From the NCBI RefSeq assembly GCF_002441715.1, contig NZ_JXJX01000010.1:1-64000 (forward strand): a stretch of 64,000 nucleotides of DNA, in the 5' to 3' direction. Positions within the stretch are counted from its first letter, which is position 1; the number at the start of each line of letters is the position of its first letter. Position numbers and translations under genes: made by a program. Below, one piece after another: positions 1 to 9,318 of the stretch. This stretch comes from Pseudolactococcus plantarum (GTDB taxonomy: Bacteria; Bacillota; Bacilli; Lactobacillales; Streptococcaceae). The notes beneath the pieces were generated by a model. That model did not search any database, had not been told where the DNA came from, and saw nothing but the letters and a program-made list of their open reading frames with translations.

Positions 1-45
1 AACATCAAACTTGGTGAAACAATCTTACCAGATGAGTTTTATTAA
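1..45 (+). CDS. 3' end of an unidentified gene (partial)
   Basis: Frame 1 reads fourteen residues, ending ILPDEFY, before a TAA stop. A strong terminator follows at once, so this is the tail of a real transcribed gene that begins left of the window. Too little sequence remains to name the family. Confidence 0.55.
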   Translation, partial: NIKLGETILPDEFY

Positions 46-70
46 GCGATAAGCATTAAGTTTGAGTAAA

Positions 71-103
71 AAAGAAGGTGACTAAAAAGTACCTTCTTTT
101 TTT
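71..103 (+). terminator. Rho-independent terminator of the upstream gene
   Basis: AAGAAGGT and ACCTTCTT arms close a short A-rich loop and are followed by a run of seven T. It insulates the partial upstream gene from the dehydrogenase at 214. Confidence 0.85.
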
Positions 104-213
104 CATGATGTGTTTATATGATAATCATTATAGATCTTTAATAGACAAAAGTTGACGATATGATAGTGAAAAAAGGCTAAACCCGACAGATAATTAGAAA
201 GTGTAGTTAAACG

Positions 214-1164
214 ATGAATGATAAAACAGTTGTACTAAATGCAGGTATTGTAAATTATGACGGAAAAATAGATTATTCAACGATTTCCTCTGACGTTAAG
301 TGTTATGATGAAACAGATGAGTGTCAAATTTTAGAACGCGTGCAAGGGTTTAATATTGTGGTGACAAAGGAGATGAGGTTAAGTCGTGACATCATTTTAG
401 ATTTTCCTGATAGCGTCAAGATGATATGTGAAGCAGGTACAGGTTACAATAATATTGATTTAGAGGCAGTACGTGAGAAAAATATTATTTTATGTAATAT
501 TCCTGATTATAGTAGCAAACGTGTTGCACATACAGCAATTATGCTGATGTTAAACCTAGCAAGTTCAGTTCAAAAACAGCTGCGTATGTTAGCTCAAGAT
601 AATCACGATAATTTTCATAAGCACTTGATGGTTGACCATGTGGAACTTAACGGAAAGACTTTAGGTGTTATTGGCTACGGACATATCGCAAAAGAGATCA
701 TTAAAGTCGCTCAAGCACTAGATATGAACATATTAGTCTCAACAAGGACTGCAAGAGAAGATAAAGATGGTGTGCGGTTTACAACGGCAGAAACAGTGTG
801 GACACAAAGTGATTTTATTTCTCTTAATTGCCCATTAACACCACAAACACATCATATGATTAAGGAAGACACATTAGCACTAATGAAAAACACAGCCTTT
901 ATTATCAATACAGCCAGAGGGCCATTGATTGATGAGGGTGCCTTAATTAAAGCGATTAATACGGGAGTCATCGCCGGTGCAGGTCTTGATGTGCAAGAAG
1001 TCGAACCATTAGCTGATACAAGTCCCTTATATTCGATGGATAAAGTGATTATCACGCCACATATTGGCTGGAGAGGCTTAGAAACCAGACAAAGATTAAT
1101 CTCTATCATCAAAAATAATATCACTGCTTTTTCACAAGGCAAGCCCATAAATGTTATACAATAA
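214..1164 (+). CDS. D-2-hydroxyacid dehydrogenase family protein
   Basis: A 316-residue NAD(P)-dependent oxidoreductase expected to reduce a 2-keto acid to the D-2-hydroxy acid in the cytosol. The nucleotide-binding turn GVIGYGHIAKE is near residue 150, with alanine in place of the last glycine of GxGxxG. The catalytic Arg lies in TARGPLID, the Glu follows in QEVEPL, and the acid/base His is in TPHIGWRG near the C-terminus. The HIGW ending resembles glycerate/hydroxypyruvate reductase relatives, but substrate cannot be read from sequence. No strong Shine-Dalgarno precedes the ATG. It stands alone between two terminators, so it is probably monocistronic. Confidence 0.85.
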   Translation: MNDKTVVLNAGIVNYDGKIDYSTISSDVKCYDETDECQILERVQGFNIVVTKEMRLSRDIILDFPDSVKMICEAGTGYNNIDLEAVREKNIILCNIPDYSSKRVAHTAIMLMLNLASSVQKQLRMLAQDNHDNFHKHLMVDHVELNGKTLGVIGYGHIAKEIIKVAQALDMNILVSTRTAREDKDGVRFTTAETVWTQSDFISLNCPLTPQTHHMIKEDTLALMKNTAFIINTARGPLIDEGALIKAINTGVIAGAGLDVQEVEPLADTSPLYSMDKVIITPHIGWRGLETRQRLISIIKNNITAFSQGKPINVIQ

Positions 1165-1200
1165 CGGTATTAACCAGTAATTTGCAAAATCAGATACGAT

Positions 1201-1236
1201 AAAACCCTTAATTCTTTTGTGATTAAGGGTTTTTTC
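1201..1236 (+). terminator. Terminator of the dehydrogenase gene
   Basis: AAAACCCTTAAT and ATTAAGGGTTTT form a 12-bp stem with a 9-base loop and a T tail, 36 bases after the stop codon. Confidence 0.9.
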
Positions 1237-1407
1237 CATAGATATTGCTACATTTGCTAAAAATTTTGACAAATTTAATAGTTTTTGAGAGAATGAGTTT
1301 GTAAGCGGTTGCTTTTTTGGAGTTATATCGGTTTTGTCACGACATATGGTAAATGATGTTATAGACAAATGATCATGAGAATAGAAGTGGAGAGTGAGTT
1401 CAAACAA

Positions 1408-2397
1408 ATGATGTTTAATTATATTTATACGAGCTTATTAACCATTTTATATACGATAGTCATGTCTTTATTTTTGTGTTTATATTTAAAAAAACGCCAA
1501 AAAAATGAGTTATTGATGATGATATATTTTTTAGTTGTCATTATAAAAGGTATTGTGATTGCCATGTCTGAAACTTTCCATGTGTTTGCTAACGGTTATA
1601 ATCAACTTTTCATGATTAATCCAATTTTTGATACACTTTATTATTTGGCTATAGTTGGAATTGCCCTAAAGTTAACAGATGAGCTACTGAATATAAAGTT
1701 AAAGTTTTATCAGTATGTTCTCTATATCCTATTTGCTTTTTGGTTAATTCTTGTGCCGTTCATGAGTGACTCCGCCTTAAAAGTTTGGTTATATTATTTA
1801 CCAAGTCAGGTATTAACGATTTATTTGGGAGGGTTATTATTAAAACATGTTCGCCAACTGGATGAAACCCGTCAGTTTTACAGATATATTAGATTACTTG
1901 GGTGGTTAACCATTAGCTTTGGTCTATTAATCTTTTTAGAAGATAGCTTTGTTATTTATGTTAGAGATAGTTATCATCGTAATGTGTTGCAAATTCAAAA
2001 TAGAAATATATCAGAAGATGTCTTTCATATCGTACTTTGTATGATCTCAATCCGCTACGTGTGCACTCAGTTATTAGCAGACAAGTTCACCTATCACGCG
2101 CCTAGTCCCCCAAATAATAGTCAGTGTGAGCGTGTTGAAACGACAGCTAATCAGCAGATGCCCAACCAAGAAGATGACTTTTCCAGATTCGTAAGTAAAT
2201 ATGGGATTACCCAACGAGAAGCAGAAATACTAAAGTTACTCATCGCACATAAACATAATCAGGAAATCGCGACGCAACTCTATCTGTCTATAGGAACAGT
2301 TAAGACACATACACATAATATTTTTATCAAACTTCAAGTTGACCGTCGCACAGAGGTTTGTAAAATTTGGGAAGCATTTGAACAACATGATACATGA
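1408..2397 (+). CDS. aguR: AguR-like membrane LuxR-family activator of the agmatine operon
   Basis: A one-component regulator. About six to seven hydrophobic helices fill the first two thirds of the protein, and a LuxR/GerE helix-turn-helix ends it (QREAEILKLLIAHKHNQEIA, then LSIGTVKTHTHNIF). In Lactococcus lactis AguR is a membrane protein that senses agmatine and activates aguB; the same neighbourhood here supports the same role. In-frame ATGs exist at 1369 and 1375, but GGAGAG at 1389-1394 lies downstream of them and upstream of ATG 1408/1411, which are therefore the better starts (328-329 residues). It has its own terminator and is not co-transcribed with aguB. Start is uncertain; function is well supported by context. 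Confidence 0.85.
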   Translation: MMFNYIYTSLLTILYTIVMSLFLCLYLKKRQKNELLMMIYFLVVIIKGIVIAMSETFHVFANGYNQLFMINPIFDTLYYLAIVGIALKLTDELLNIKLKFYQYVLYILFAFWLILVPFMSDSALKVWLYYLPSQVLTIYLGGLLLKHVRQLDETRQFYRYIRLLGWLTISFGLLIFLEDSFVIYVRDSYHRNVLQIQNRNISEDVFHIVLCMISIRYVCTQLLADKFTYHAPSPPNNSQCERVETTANQQMPNQEDDFSRFVSKYGITQREAEILKLLIAHKHNQEIATQLYLSIGTVKTHTHNIFIKLQVDRRTEVCKIWEAFEQHDT

Positions 2398-2407
2398 TAT
2401 GATCAAT

Positions 2408-2431
2408 AACCATTTTTAAAATGGTTTTTTT
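2408..2431 (+). terminator. Terminator of aguR
   Basis: AACCATTTT and AAATGGTT arms followed by eight T, just after the aguR stop; separates the regulator from the aguB operon. Confidence 0.8.
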
Positions 2432-2528
2432 TATGGTTATTTGATCTAAACCTTTCTCTAAACTTTTGGGCCATAGCCTAGTCTAACAGTAGTGCAAGCG
2501 ATGCTTAAGGTTTACATCCTTTAGTTTA

Positions 2529-2557
2529 TTGTTTTGCTAAAAACGACTTGCTATACT
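2529..2557 (+). promoter_or_regulatory. Promoter of the aguBDAC operon
   Basis: TTGTTT (2529-2534) and TATACT (2552-2557) are separated by 17 bases. Predicted start of transcription is near 2563-2564, inside the cre box. The poor -35 with a good -10 suits an activator-dependent promoter. Confidence 0.7.
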
Positions 2558-2570
2558 GAAAACGTTCCCA
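2557..2570 (+). promoter_or_regulatory. cre site (CcpA box) at the aguB promoter
   Basis: TGAAAACGTTCCCA matches the cre consensus TGWAARCGYTWNCW at 13 of 14 positions. It starts on the last base of the -10 and covers the transcription start, a position that gives repression by CcpA. Carbon repression of aguB is known in L. lactis. A separate perfect 6-bp inverted repeat, ACGTTC (2562-2567) and GAACGT (2576-2581), overlaps it. Confidence 0.8.
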
Positions 2571-2611
2571 ATAGAGAACGTCGATCACATACTATTCAGG
2601 AGGATAACAAC

Positions 2612-3634
2612 ATGAACGCAACAAAGAAACGTGATTTTATTACGACGGAAACCTACTCAAAATCTGAAATTCTCGATATTGTAACGCTGGGATTAAAGAT
2701 TAAAGCTGCCATCAAAAATGGCTATTATCCACCATTATTAAAAAATAAATCATTAGGTATGATTTTTCAACAATCCTCAACACGTACGCGTGTTTCTTTT
2801 GAAACAGCCATGACACAGTTAGGTGGTCACGCCCAATATTTAGCACCAGGTCAAATTCAATTGGGTGGTCATGAAACAATAGAAGATACAAGTATAGTTC
2901 TCTCTAGACTACTGGATATCATTATGGCACGTGTCGACCGTCATGAGTCTGTTGATAAACTCGCTAAATATACGAGCATACCAGTGTTAAATGCCATGTC
3001 AGACTACAATCATCCGACACAAGAAATAGGAGATTTGACAACGATTATCGAACACTTGCCAGTTGGTAAAAAATTAGAAGACTGTAAAGTTGTATTTGTA
3101 GGAGATGCAACTCAAGTTTGTTTTTCATTAGGATTGATTACGACAAAAATGGGGATGAAGTTTGTGCATTTTGGACCAGAAGGGTATCAATTGAATGCAG
3201 ATCATCAAGCCAGACTGGCCGCTAATTGTGACGTATCAGGAGGCAGTTTTGAGGTCACAGATGATGCCTCAGCGATTATCGGTGCAGATTTCCTTTATAC
3301 AGATGTTTGGTATGGCTTATATGATGCAGAGTTGTCTGAGGCAGAGCGTCTAGCAATCTTCTATCCTAAATATCAAGTCACACCAGACATGATGGCAAAA
3401 GCAGGCGCAAATACAAAATTTATGCACTGTTTACCAGCGTCAAGAGGTGAGGAAGTTGTTGATGCAGTCATAGATGGGCCAAATGCGATCTGTTTTGATG
3501 AAGCAGAAAATCGTTTAACATCGATTCGAGCGTTACTGGTATGGTTAATGACTGATTATACTCAGAAAAATCCTTATAATCTAGCGACACAAAGCATAGC
3601 TGAGTCTGAGTTAAAAGCTTACTTAAGCAAATAG
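2612..3634 (+). CDS. aguB: Putrescine carbamoyltransferase
   Basis: A 340-residue cytosolic enzyme that phosphorolyses carbamoylputrescine to putrescine and carbamoyl phosphate, second step of the agmatine deiminase pathway. The carbamoyl-phosphate motif STRTR is at residues 56-60, HPTQ at 134-137 and HCLPA from 272. The YGLY motif at 234-237, with no SMG loop, marks putrescine rather than ornithine carbamoyltransferases. The start at 2612 is fixed by AGGAGG eight bases upstream; an upstream in-frame start at 2534 would lie before the promoter -10. First gene of aguBDAC. Confidence 0.95.
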   Translation: MNATKKRDFITTETYSKSEILDIVTLGLKIKAAIKNGYYPPLLKNKSLGMIFQQSSTRTRVSFETAMTQLGGHAQYLAPGQIQLGGHETIEDTSIVLSRLLDIIMARVDRHESVDKLAKYTSIPVLNAMSDYNHPTQEIGDLTTIIEHLPVGKKLEDCKVVFVGDATQVCFSLGLITTKMGMKFVHFGPEGYQLNADHQARLAANCDVSGGSFEVTDDASAIIGADFLYTDVWYGLYDAELSEAERLAIFYPKYQVTPDMMAKAGANTKFMHCLPASRGEEVVDAVIDGPNAICFDEAENRLTSIRALLVWLMTDYTQKNPYNLATQSIAESELKAYLSK

Positions 3635-3649
3635 GAAAGTGTGAGCATT

Positions 3650-5011
3650 ATGGAAAATGGAAAGAAAAAATTTAGCTTGTTTAGTGCGATTCTTTCCGTC
3701 ATTTGTGTTGTTTTTGTTGCCGAGGCTGCTGCACCAGTAGCTGCTATCGGTAACTCGCAGTTCTTTTGGTGGATTATCCTTATCGTAGCTTTTCTCTTAC
3801 CTTATGGGTTGATTACATCAGAACTTGGGACTACCTATACAGGAGAGGGTGGGTTGTATGATTGGATTACAAAAGCATTTGGGCATCGTTGGGGAGCGAG
3901 AGCGTCCTGGTTTTACTGGATAAATTTTCCGTTATGGATGGCATCACTTGCTGTATTATGTCCGAAGTTATTACAAACGATCTTTGGTTTTCAGCTAACG
4001 ACTGGGATCTCGATAGGTATCGAGTTGGTTTTTATCTGGGTTATTGTCTTAATTAGCTTATATCCAGTAAGTGATAGCGTTTGGATTTTAAACGGTGGAG
4101 CTGTGATTAAAGTCTTCTTAGCTTTAGCATTAGGGGGATTAGGTGTTTACTCAGCCATGACCAAAGGGGTTGCAAACTACTATACACTTGTATCATTATT
4201 GCCAAACTTTGATTTGAACAGTTTATCTTTTATATCAGTCATCATCTTTAATCTACTTGGTTTTGAAGTCATCTGTACCTTTGCTGACAGTATGGAAAAT
4301 CCTAAAAAACAGATACCACAGTCCATCATCATTGGTGGTGTTGTTATCGCAGCTATCTATATGTTTTCTGCTTTTGGGATAGGCGTTGCGATTCCGACAG
4401 ATCAACTATCAACAAGTTCAGGATTAGTCGATAGTTTTCAAGTGATGCTAGGTACGCCAACAGGTTGGTTTATTAGCTTAATTTCTTTCTTGTTTATGCT
4501 AACACTCGTTGGGAATATGGTTTCATGGTCACAAGGGGTTAATAATATCGCAAGCTATGCAGCAGATAATGGTGATATGCCAAGGTTTTTCTCGAAACGT
4601 CGGGCGACTAATGGTATTTCTTGGGGTGCAGCCTTGATGAATGGTCTTGTTGCGACAGTAATTGTTGTGATTTCACCGTTATTACCAAATCAAGATTTGT
4701 TTTGGTCATTCTTCTCACTAAATCTTGTGTTATTTTTACTAAGCTATATCCCAGTCTTTCCTGCATTTTATAAATTACGACAGAGTGATCCAGATACACC
4801 ACGTCCCTTTAAAGTTAGTGGTAGTGTTACAACATTAAAAGTGTATACGGCTTTGCCGATGATTATCATTATTATCTCGTTGATTTTTACAGCGATACCA
4901 TTACAGTTTGATGCCGCTTCTTTAACAGCACAATTACCTATTACCATTGGTTCAATTATCTTTATTGGGATTGGTGAGTTAATTATTAAAGTGAAGCAAA
5001 TAAAAAAATAG
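3650..5011 (+). CDS. aguD: Agmatine/putrescine antiporter
   Basis: A 453-residue APC-superfamily permease with about twelve hydrophobic helices. It should exchange external agmatine for internal putrescine across the membrane, which together with the deiminase yields ATP and raises pH. AGGAAAG (3633-3639) overlaps the aguB stop and sits ten bases from ATG 3650; a GTG at 3641 is too close to it. Substrate is inferred from its place between aguB and aguA, as in lactococci and enterococci; sequence alone only shows an amino-acid/polyamine exchanger. Confidence 0.9.
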   Translation: MENGKKKFSLFSAILSVICVVFVAEAAAPVAAIGNSQFFWWIILIVAFLLPYGLITSELGTTYTGEGGLYDWITKAFGHRWGARASWFYWINFPLWMASLAVLCPKLLQTIFGFQLTTGISIGIELVFIWVIVLISLYPVSDSVWILNGGAVIKVFLALALGGLGVYSAMTKGVANYYTLVSLLPNFDLNSLSFISVIIFNLLGFEVICTFADSMENPKKQIPQSIIIGGVVIAAIYMFSAFGIGVAIPTDQLSTSSGLVDSFQVMLGTPTGWFISLISFLFMLTLVGNMVSWSQGVNNIASYAADNGDMPRFFSKRRATNGISWGAALMNGLVATVIVVISPLLPNQDLFWSFFSLNLVLFLLSYIPVFPAFYKLRQSDPDTPRPFKVSGSVTTLKVYTALPMIIIIISLIFTAIPLQFDAASLTAQLPITIGSIIFIGIGELIIKVKQIKK

Positions 5012-5021
5012 GAGAAAAAAT

Positions 5022-6128
5022 ATGTCTAAACGTATGATTGGCTCTACACCAAAATCAGATGGATTTTGGATGCCAGCAGAATTTGAAGCACAAGAAGAAA
5101 TTTTTATGATTTGGCCTGAACGACCAGATAATTGGCGTGATGGTGCAAAACCTGTTCAAATAGCCTTTACACAAGTAGCTAAGGCAATCAGTCAATTCAC
5201 ACCAGTTACCATGTTAGTGTCTAAAGCACAGTACCAAAATGCACGTTATCAATTACCTGATGTTATTCGTGTACTTGAAGTATCGAATAATGATGCATGG
5301 GTACGTGACTGTGGACCAACTTTTGTCATCAATGATCACGGAGATATTAGGGCAAATGATTGGTCGTTTAACGCCTGGGGTGGTCTTGTAGATGGTTTGT
5401 ATTTTCCATGGGATCAAGATGACCTACTAGCACAAAAAGTTTGTGAGATAGCGCGTATCGACTCTTATCGTACAGATGATTTTGTCCTAGAGGGGGGCTC
5501 GTTTCATGTAGATGGTGAAGGGACAGTCTTAACAACAGAAATGTGTCTGTTATCAAGAGGCAGAAACCCTCATATGACTAAATCAGATATTGAGTCTAAA
5601 CTAAAAGCCTATTTAAATGTTGAAAAAGTCCTATGGCTCAAAGATGGCATCGATCCAGAAGAAACTAATGGACACGTAGATGATGTTGCTTGTTTTGTAG
5701 CTCCTGGCGAAGTGGCTTGTATCTATACTGAGGATAAAACATCACCATTTTATCAAGCCTCACAAGAGGCATACAAACGCTTGAGTCAGATGACAGATGC
5801 TAAAGGGCGACACCTAAAAGTTCACAAATTAACTTGTCCTGAAAAAACAGTCACGATAAAAGGTGATTTTAACATAGATAACGTGGAGGGAACAATCCCT
5901 CGAGAAGATGGTGATATTTGTATTGCATCTTATATGAATTTCTTGATTACGAATAAAGGTGTTATCGTACCGCAGTATGGAGACCGTCATGATGCACTTG
6001 CTTTAAAACAAGTACAAGCGATGTTTCCAAGTCATGAAGTTGTGGGGGTTAATACAGTTGAAATCGTCTATGGTGGCGGCAATATTCACTGTATTACCCA
6101 ACAAAAACCTCAAGTGAAAAGGAGCTAG
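5022..6128 (+). CDS. aguA: Agmatine deiminase
   Basis: A 368-residue enzyme of the guanidino-group-modifying superfamily that hydrolyses agmatine to N-carbamoylputrescine and ammonia. Conserved segments are NDAWVRDCGPTF near residue 90, EGGSFHVDG, GHVDD, and YGGGNIHC with the nucleophile Cys357, the same number as in the characterised enterococcal enzyme. Ten bases separate it from aguD, with GGAG before the ATG. Third gene of the operon. Confidence 0.96.
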   Translation: MSKRMIGSTPKSDGFWMPAEFEAQEEIFMIWPERPDNWRDGAKPVQIAFTQVAKAISQFTPVTMLVSKAQYQNARYQLPDVIRVLEVSNNDAWVRDCGPTFVINDHGDIRANDWSFNAWGGLVDGLYFPWDQDDLLAQKVCEIARIDSYRTDDFVLEGGSFHVDGEGTVLTTEMCLLSRGRNPHMTKSDIESKLKAYLNVEKVLWLKDGIDPEETNGHVDDVACFVAPGEVACIYTEDKTSPFYQASQEAYKRLSQMTDAKGRHLKVHKLTCPEKTVTIKGDFNIDNVEGTIPREDGDICIASYMNFLITNKGVIVPQYGDRHDALALKQVQAMFPSHEVVGVNTVEIVYGGGNIHCITQQKPQVKRS

Positions 6129-6134
6129 GTTAAG

Positions 6135-7082
6135 ATGGGAAAACGTATCGTAGTCGCTTTAGGTGGGAATGCCATATTAACTGATGATCCATCTGCGAGC
6201 GCACAAGCAAAAGCACTACAACAAACAGCTGAGCAGTTAATGCCCTTGATTAAAGATAATGATGTTGAGATGGTTGTCACACATGGTAACGGCCCTCAAG
6301 TCGGTAATTTACTCTTACAACAATTGGAGAGTGATTCAGATAAAAATCCAGCTATGCCACTTGACACTGCAGTTGCTATGACACAGGGTGAAATTGGCTA
6401 TTGGATGCTTCAAGCCTTTACGGCCGCACTCAATCATAACGATATGTCTGATGTGCCACTTGTTTCTGTGATTACACGAACTGTTGTAGATCCAGCAGAT
6501 GAAGCATTTGATAACCCAACGAAGCCGATCGGACCTTTTTATACTGAATCAGAAGCAACCCTTATCAAAGCCCAATATCCAGAGTGGAAAATGATCGAAG
6601 ATTCTGGCCGTGGGTATCGCCGTGTTGTGGCATCCCCACTTCCGTTAAAAATCGTGGAAGCGAAAGCGATAAAACCATTACTAGACGCATCAGCTTTGGT
6701 GACAGTATGTGGCGGTGGCGGTATTCCTGTGATAGAAAGTGATACAGGCTATGAGGGTGTGGAAGCTGTTATCGATAAAGATTTTTCTGCCTCAAAGTTA
6801 GCAGAACTTGTTGAAGCAGATGAATTAGTCATTCTTACTTCAGTGGGAGATGTATTTTTAAACTTTGGCAAACCTAATCAACAAGCACTTGGAACTGTTT
6901 CAGTGAGTGACATGCGTTCGTATTTGAACCAAGGATTATTTGCAGCAGGATCCATGAAACCAAAGGTCGCAGCAGCAGTTTCATTTGTTGAAAATACAGG
7001 CAAAAAAGCCACGATTACCTCGTTAGATAATGTTGAAAATTTCGTAAAACATGGATCAGGAACTTGTATTATTCCTGATTAA
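6135..7082 (+). CDS. aguC: Carbamate kinase of the agmatine pathway
   Basis: A 315-residue amino-acid-kinase-fold enzyme that moves the phosphate of carbamoyl phosphate to ADP, giving ATP, ammonia and CO2. ALGGNA at the N-terminus, THGNGPQVG near residue 50, CGGGGIPV near 195 and DKDFSASKLAE near 215 are the family signatures. AAGGAG lies inside the end of aguA, so the two are translationally close (6-base gap). Last gene of the operon, followed by a strong terminator. Its operon assigns it to agmatine rather than arginine catabolism. Confidence 0.95.
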   Translation: MGKRIVVALGGNAILTDDPSASAQAKALQQTAEQLMPLIKDNDVEMVVTHGNGPQVGNLLLQQLESDSDKNPAMPLDTAVAMTQGEIGYWMLQAFTAALNHNDMSDVPLVSVITRTVVDPADEAFDNPTKPIGPFYTESEATLIKAQYPEWKMIEDSGRGYRRVVASPLPLKIVEAKAIKPLLDASALVTVCGGGGIPVIESDTGYEGVEAVIDKDFSASKLAELVEADELVILTSVGDVFLNFGKPNQQALGTVSVSDMRSYLNQGLFAAGSMKPKVAAAVSFVENTGKKATITSLDNVENFVKHGSGTCIIPD

Positions 7083-7114
7083 TCAGCTGTAGTTATGATA
7101 TGAGAAGTGTCCTA

Positions 7115-7148
7115 GTCCTCGAAACAGTCCTTTTCGAGGGCTTTTTTA
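7115..7148 (+). terminator. Terminator of the aguBDAC operon
   Basis: CCTCGAAA and TTTTCGAGG form a stem over a 6-base loop, followed by a T-rich tail (CTTTTTT). Confidence 0.9.
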
Positions 7149-7364
7149 TTGGCAAGAGGTGGTAGGTTGATATCATCAAAGCAGTATTTTGTCACAATGA
7201 TTAAGCATAAAAGTTAAACGTCTAAATGATATTTTACTAGTGTTTGTGATAGAATATAATTAAAACTTGCGAGGAAATCACAAGCTTTTCAGCAACATTT
7301 AAGGACATAGCACAGATGATGCGTCTATGACTCTGTAAAAAGATGATTAAGGAAAAATTAAAAA

Positions 7365-8075
7365 ATGGCAGAACCAATTAAATTATTTCAGTACAATACC
7401 TTATCAGCACTCATGAGTGGCCTTTTTGAAGGTAGCATGACGATTGGTGAGTTGCTTGAGCAAGGGGACTTGGGCATTGGGACACTTGACGCGATTGATG
7501 GGGAATTGATTGTCCTTGATGGTAAAGCTTATCAAGCACGTGGCGATAAAACGATCACTGAAGTTGGACCAGATGTTCAAGTCCCTTACGCAGCAGTCGT
7601 ATTTCATCAAGCAGAAGTTATCTTTAGACAACGTTTTGAAGCGACAGATGAAGAACTCCAAACACGTATTGAAACATACTATGATGGTGCTAACCTATTT
7701 CGTTCTATAAAAATTCATGGGACTTTTTCAAATATGCATGTTCGGATGATCCCTAAGGCAAAAGCAGGTGCAAAATTTGCTGATATTGCGACGAATCAAC
7801 CAGAATACACTGAAAAAGATGTAACGGGTACAATTGTTGGGATTTGGACACCAGAGATGTTTCATGGTGTGAGTGTTGCTGGCTACCATCTACACTTTAT
7901 TACGGATGATCATACATTTGGTGGGCATGTCCTAGACTACGTAATTACAGAAGGTACTGTAGAAGTGGGGGCAGTAGACCAACTAGATCAACGTTTCCCA
8001 GTACAAGATAGAAAATATCTTTTTGCTAAATTAAACTTAGATGAATTAAAAGAGGACATTAGTAAAAGTGAGTAA
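7365..8075 (+). CDS. aldB: Alpha-acetolactate decarboxylase
   Basis: A 236-residue enzyme that decarboxylates 2-acetolactate to acetoin, diverting pyruvate to neutral products and keeping acetolactate away from branched-chain amino acid synthesis. Zinc-ligand histidines are visible at H175 and H177 (YHLHF) and H188 (GGHV). AAGGAAAAA precedes the ATG. A TATAAT at 7255-7260 is a plausible -10 about 100 bases upstream, with only a weak -35. Its 3' end overlaps folC by 8 bases; in lactococci aldB is normally linked to leucine/valine genes, so this pairing is notable. Confidence 0.93.
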   Translation: MAEPIKLFQYNTLSALMSGLFEGSMTIGELLEQGDLGIGTLDAIDGELIVLDGKAYQARGDKTITEVGPDVQVPYAAVVFHQAEVIFRQRFEATDEELQTRIETYYDGANLFRSIKIHGTFSNMHVRMIPKAKAGAKFADIATNQPEYTEKDVTGTIVGIWTPEMFHGVSVAGYHLHFITDDHTFGGHVLDYVITEGTVEVGAVDQLDQRFPVQDRKYLFAKLNLDELKEDISKSE

Positions 8076-9270
8076 TGCAAGTATTGATTGGATTCATTCG
8101 CGTTTAAAGTTTGGGATTAAACCTGGTTTATCTCGTATCGCATATTTACTACAAGAATTAGATAATCCACAAGATAAACTCAAAACAGTTCATATCGCGG
8201 GTACCAATGGCAAAGGCTCAACAGTTACTTTTTTGTCGAATATTTTACAGCAACATGGCTTAAGCGTTGGCACTTTCACCTCGCCATATATCGAGATATT
8301 TAATGAACGTATCGCGATTAATGGTCATTTTATAACAGACCAAGAACTTGATGATGTCGTAGGAGTGATCAAACCTATCGTTTTAAAAATGGATGAAGAC
8401 GAGGCGCTGTCAAATATCACTGAGTTCGAAATTTTAACTGCTATTGGCTTTTACTATTTTAATGAAAAATCTGTGGATATTGCCATCATCGAAGTAGGGC
8501 TGGGTGGACTTTTTGATTCGACAAATGTTATCACACCTTTAGTGTCTGCAATTACAACGATCGGCTTAGATCATCAAGATATTTTAGGAGATACGCTTGC
8601 TAAGATAGCTAAAGAAAAAGCAGGCATCATTAAGCAAGGTGTGCCCGTTGTCATCGGTAGTCCAATCGGGATGCCCGATGAAGCATATGATGTCATCGTA
8701 CAAGTTGCAAAGCTTAAAAACGCACCGCTTTACCAATCAAGTGCTGATGGTCGTTTTGATCTCAACTTACATGGTCAATATCAACAAGAAAATGCCGCTT
8801 TAGCGGTTAAGTTGTTTGAACAACTATCAGAGACACTATCCTTAACAGTAGATCAAACAAAAATAGCACAGGGCCTTAAACAAGCATTTTGGCCGGCAAG
8901 AATGGAAGCCTTGCATGGCTATATTTTAGATGGTGCGCATAATATACCAGCAATCAAGCGCTTAGCTAGTGAATTTCAAGGAGAACAGAAAGTCAATATT
9001 TTATTTTCTGCCTTACAACGTAAGGATTTCCATGAAATGATCTACCTTTTACAAGAAATCCCTAATGTAAGCTTGACATTATCTACGTTTGACTATCCTA
9101 AGTCAATACAAGAAAGTGACATAGCTGATATTTCAGGTGTTACCTGGTTGGCGAACTGGCAAACTTTTTTTGATAATCCTAAACATGCAGACGAGACCTA
9201 CCTCATTACAGGTTCCTTGTATTTTATGAGTCAAGTTAGAGAATTTCTACTCAAACAAGAGAACAGATAA
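8068..9270 (+). CDS. folC: Folylpolyglutamate synthase / dihydrofolate synthase
   Basis: A 400-residue Mur-ligase-family enzyme that adds glutamate to dihydropteroate and to reduced folates with ATP. The P-loop is HIAGTNGKGST near residue 45, followed by FTSPYIEIFNERI, and DGAHN lies in the C-terminal domain. The GTG start at 8068 lies inside aldB, with AGAGGA about ten bases upstream, implying translational coupling. Family length is typical (400-440). A terminator follows directly. Confidence 0.93.
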   Translation: MSNASIDWIHSRLKFGIKPGLSRIAYLLQELDNPQDKLKTVHIAGTNGKGSTVTFLSNILQQHGLSVGTFTSPYIEIFNERIAINGHFITDQELDDVVGVIKPIVLKMDEDEALSNITEFEILTAIGFYYFNEKSVDIAIIEVGLGGLFDSTNVITPLVSAITTIGLDHQDILGDTLAKIAKEKAGIIKQGVPVVIGSPIGMPDEAYDVIVQVAKLKNAPLYQSSADGRFDLNLHGQYQQENAALAVKLFEQLSETLSLTVDQTKIAQGLKQAFWPARMEALHGYILDGAHNIPAIKRLASEFQGEQKVNILFSALQRKDFHEMIYLLQEIPNVSLTLSTFDYPKSIQESDIADISGVTWLANWQTFFDNPKHADETYLITGSLYFMSQVREFLLKQENR

Positions 9271-9285
9271 GAATTAAATAAAATA

Positions 9286-9318
9286 AAAATAATGTTTTTG
9301 GTTTGACATTATTTTTTT
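9286..9318 (+). terminator. Terminator of aldB-folC, overlapping the adcA promoter
   Basis: AAAATAATGT (9286-9295) pairs with ACATTATTTT (9306-9315) and is followed by T residues. The loop and right arm contain the -35 element TTGACA of the next gene. Confidence 0.75.

Noticed and set aside
1132-1407. Open frame on the minus strand between the dehydrogenase and aguR
   Set aside because: It crosses the terminator and aguR start, lacks a ribosome-binding site and resembles no protein family.
2534-2611. N-terminal extension of aguB
   Set aside because: The extra start is upstream of the -10 and the cre site; AGGAGG fixes the start at 2612.
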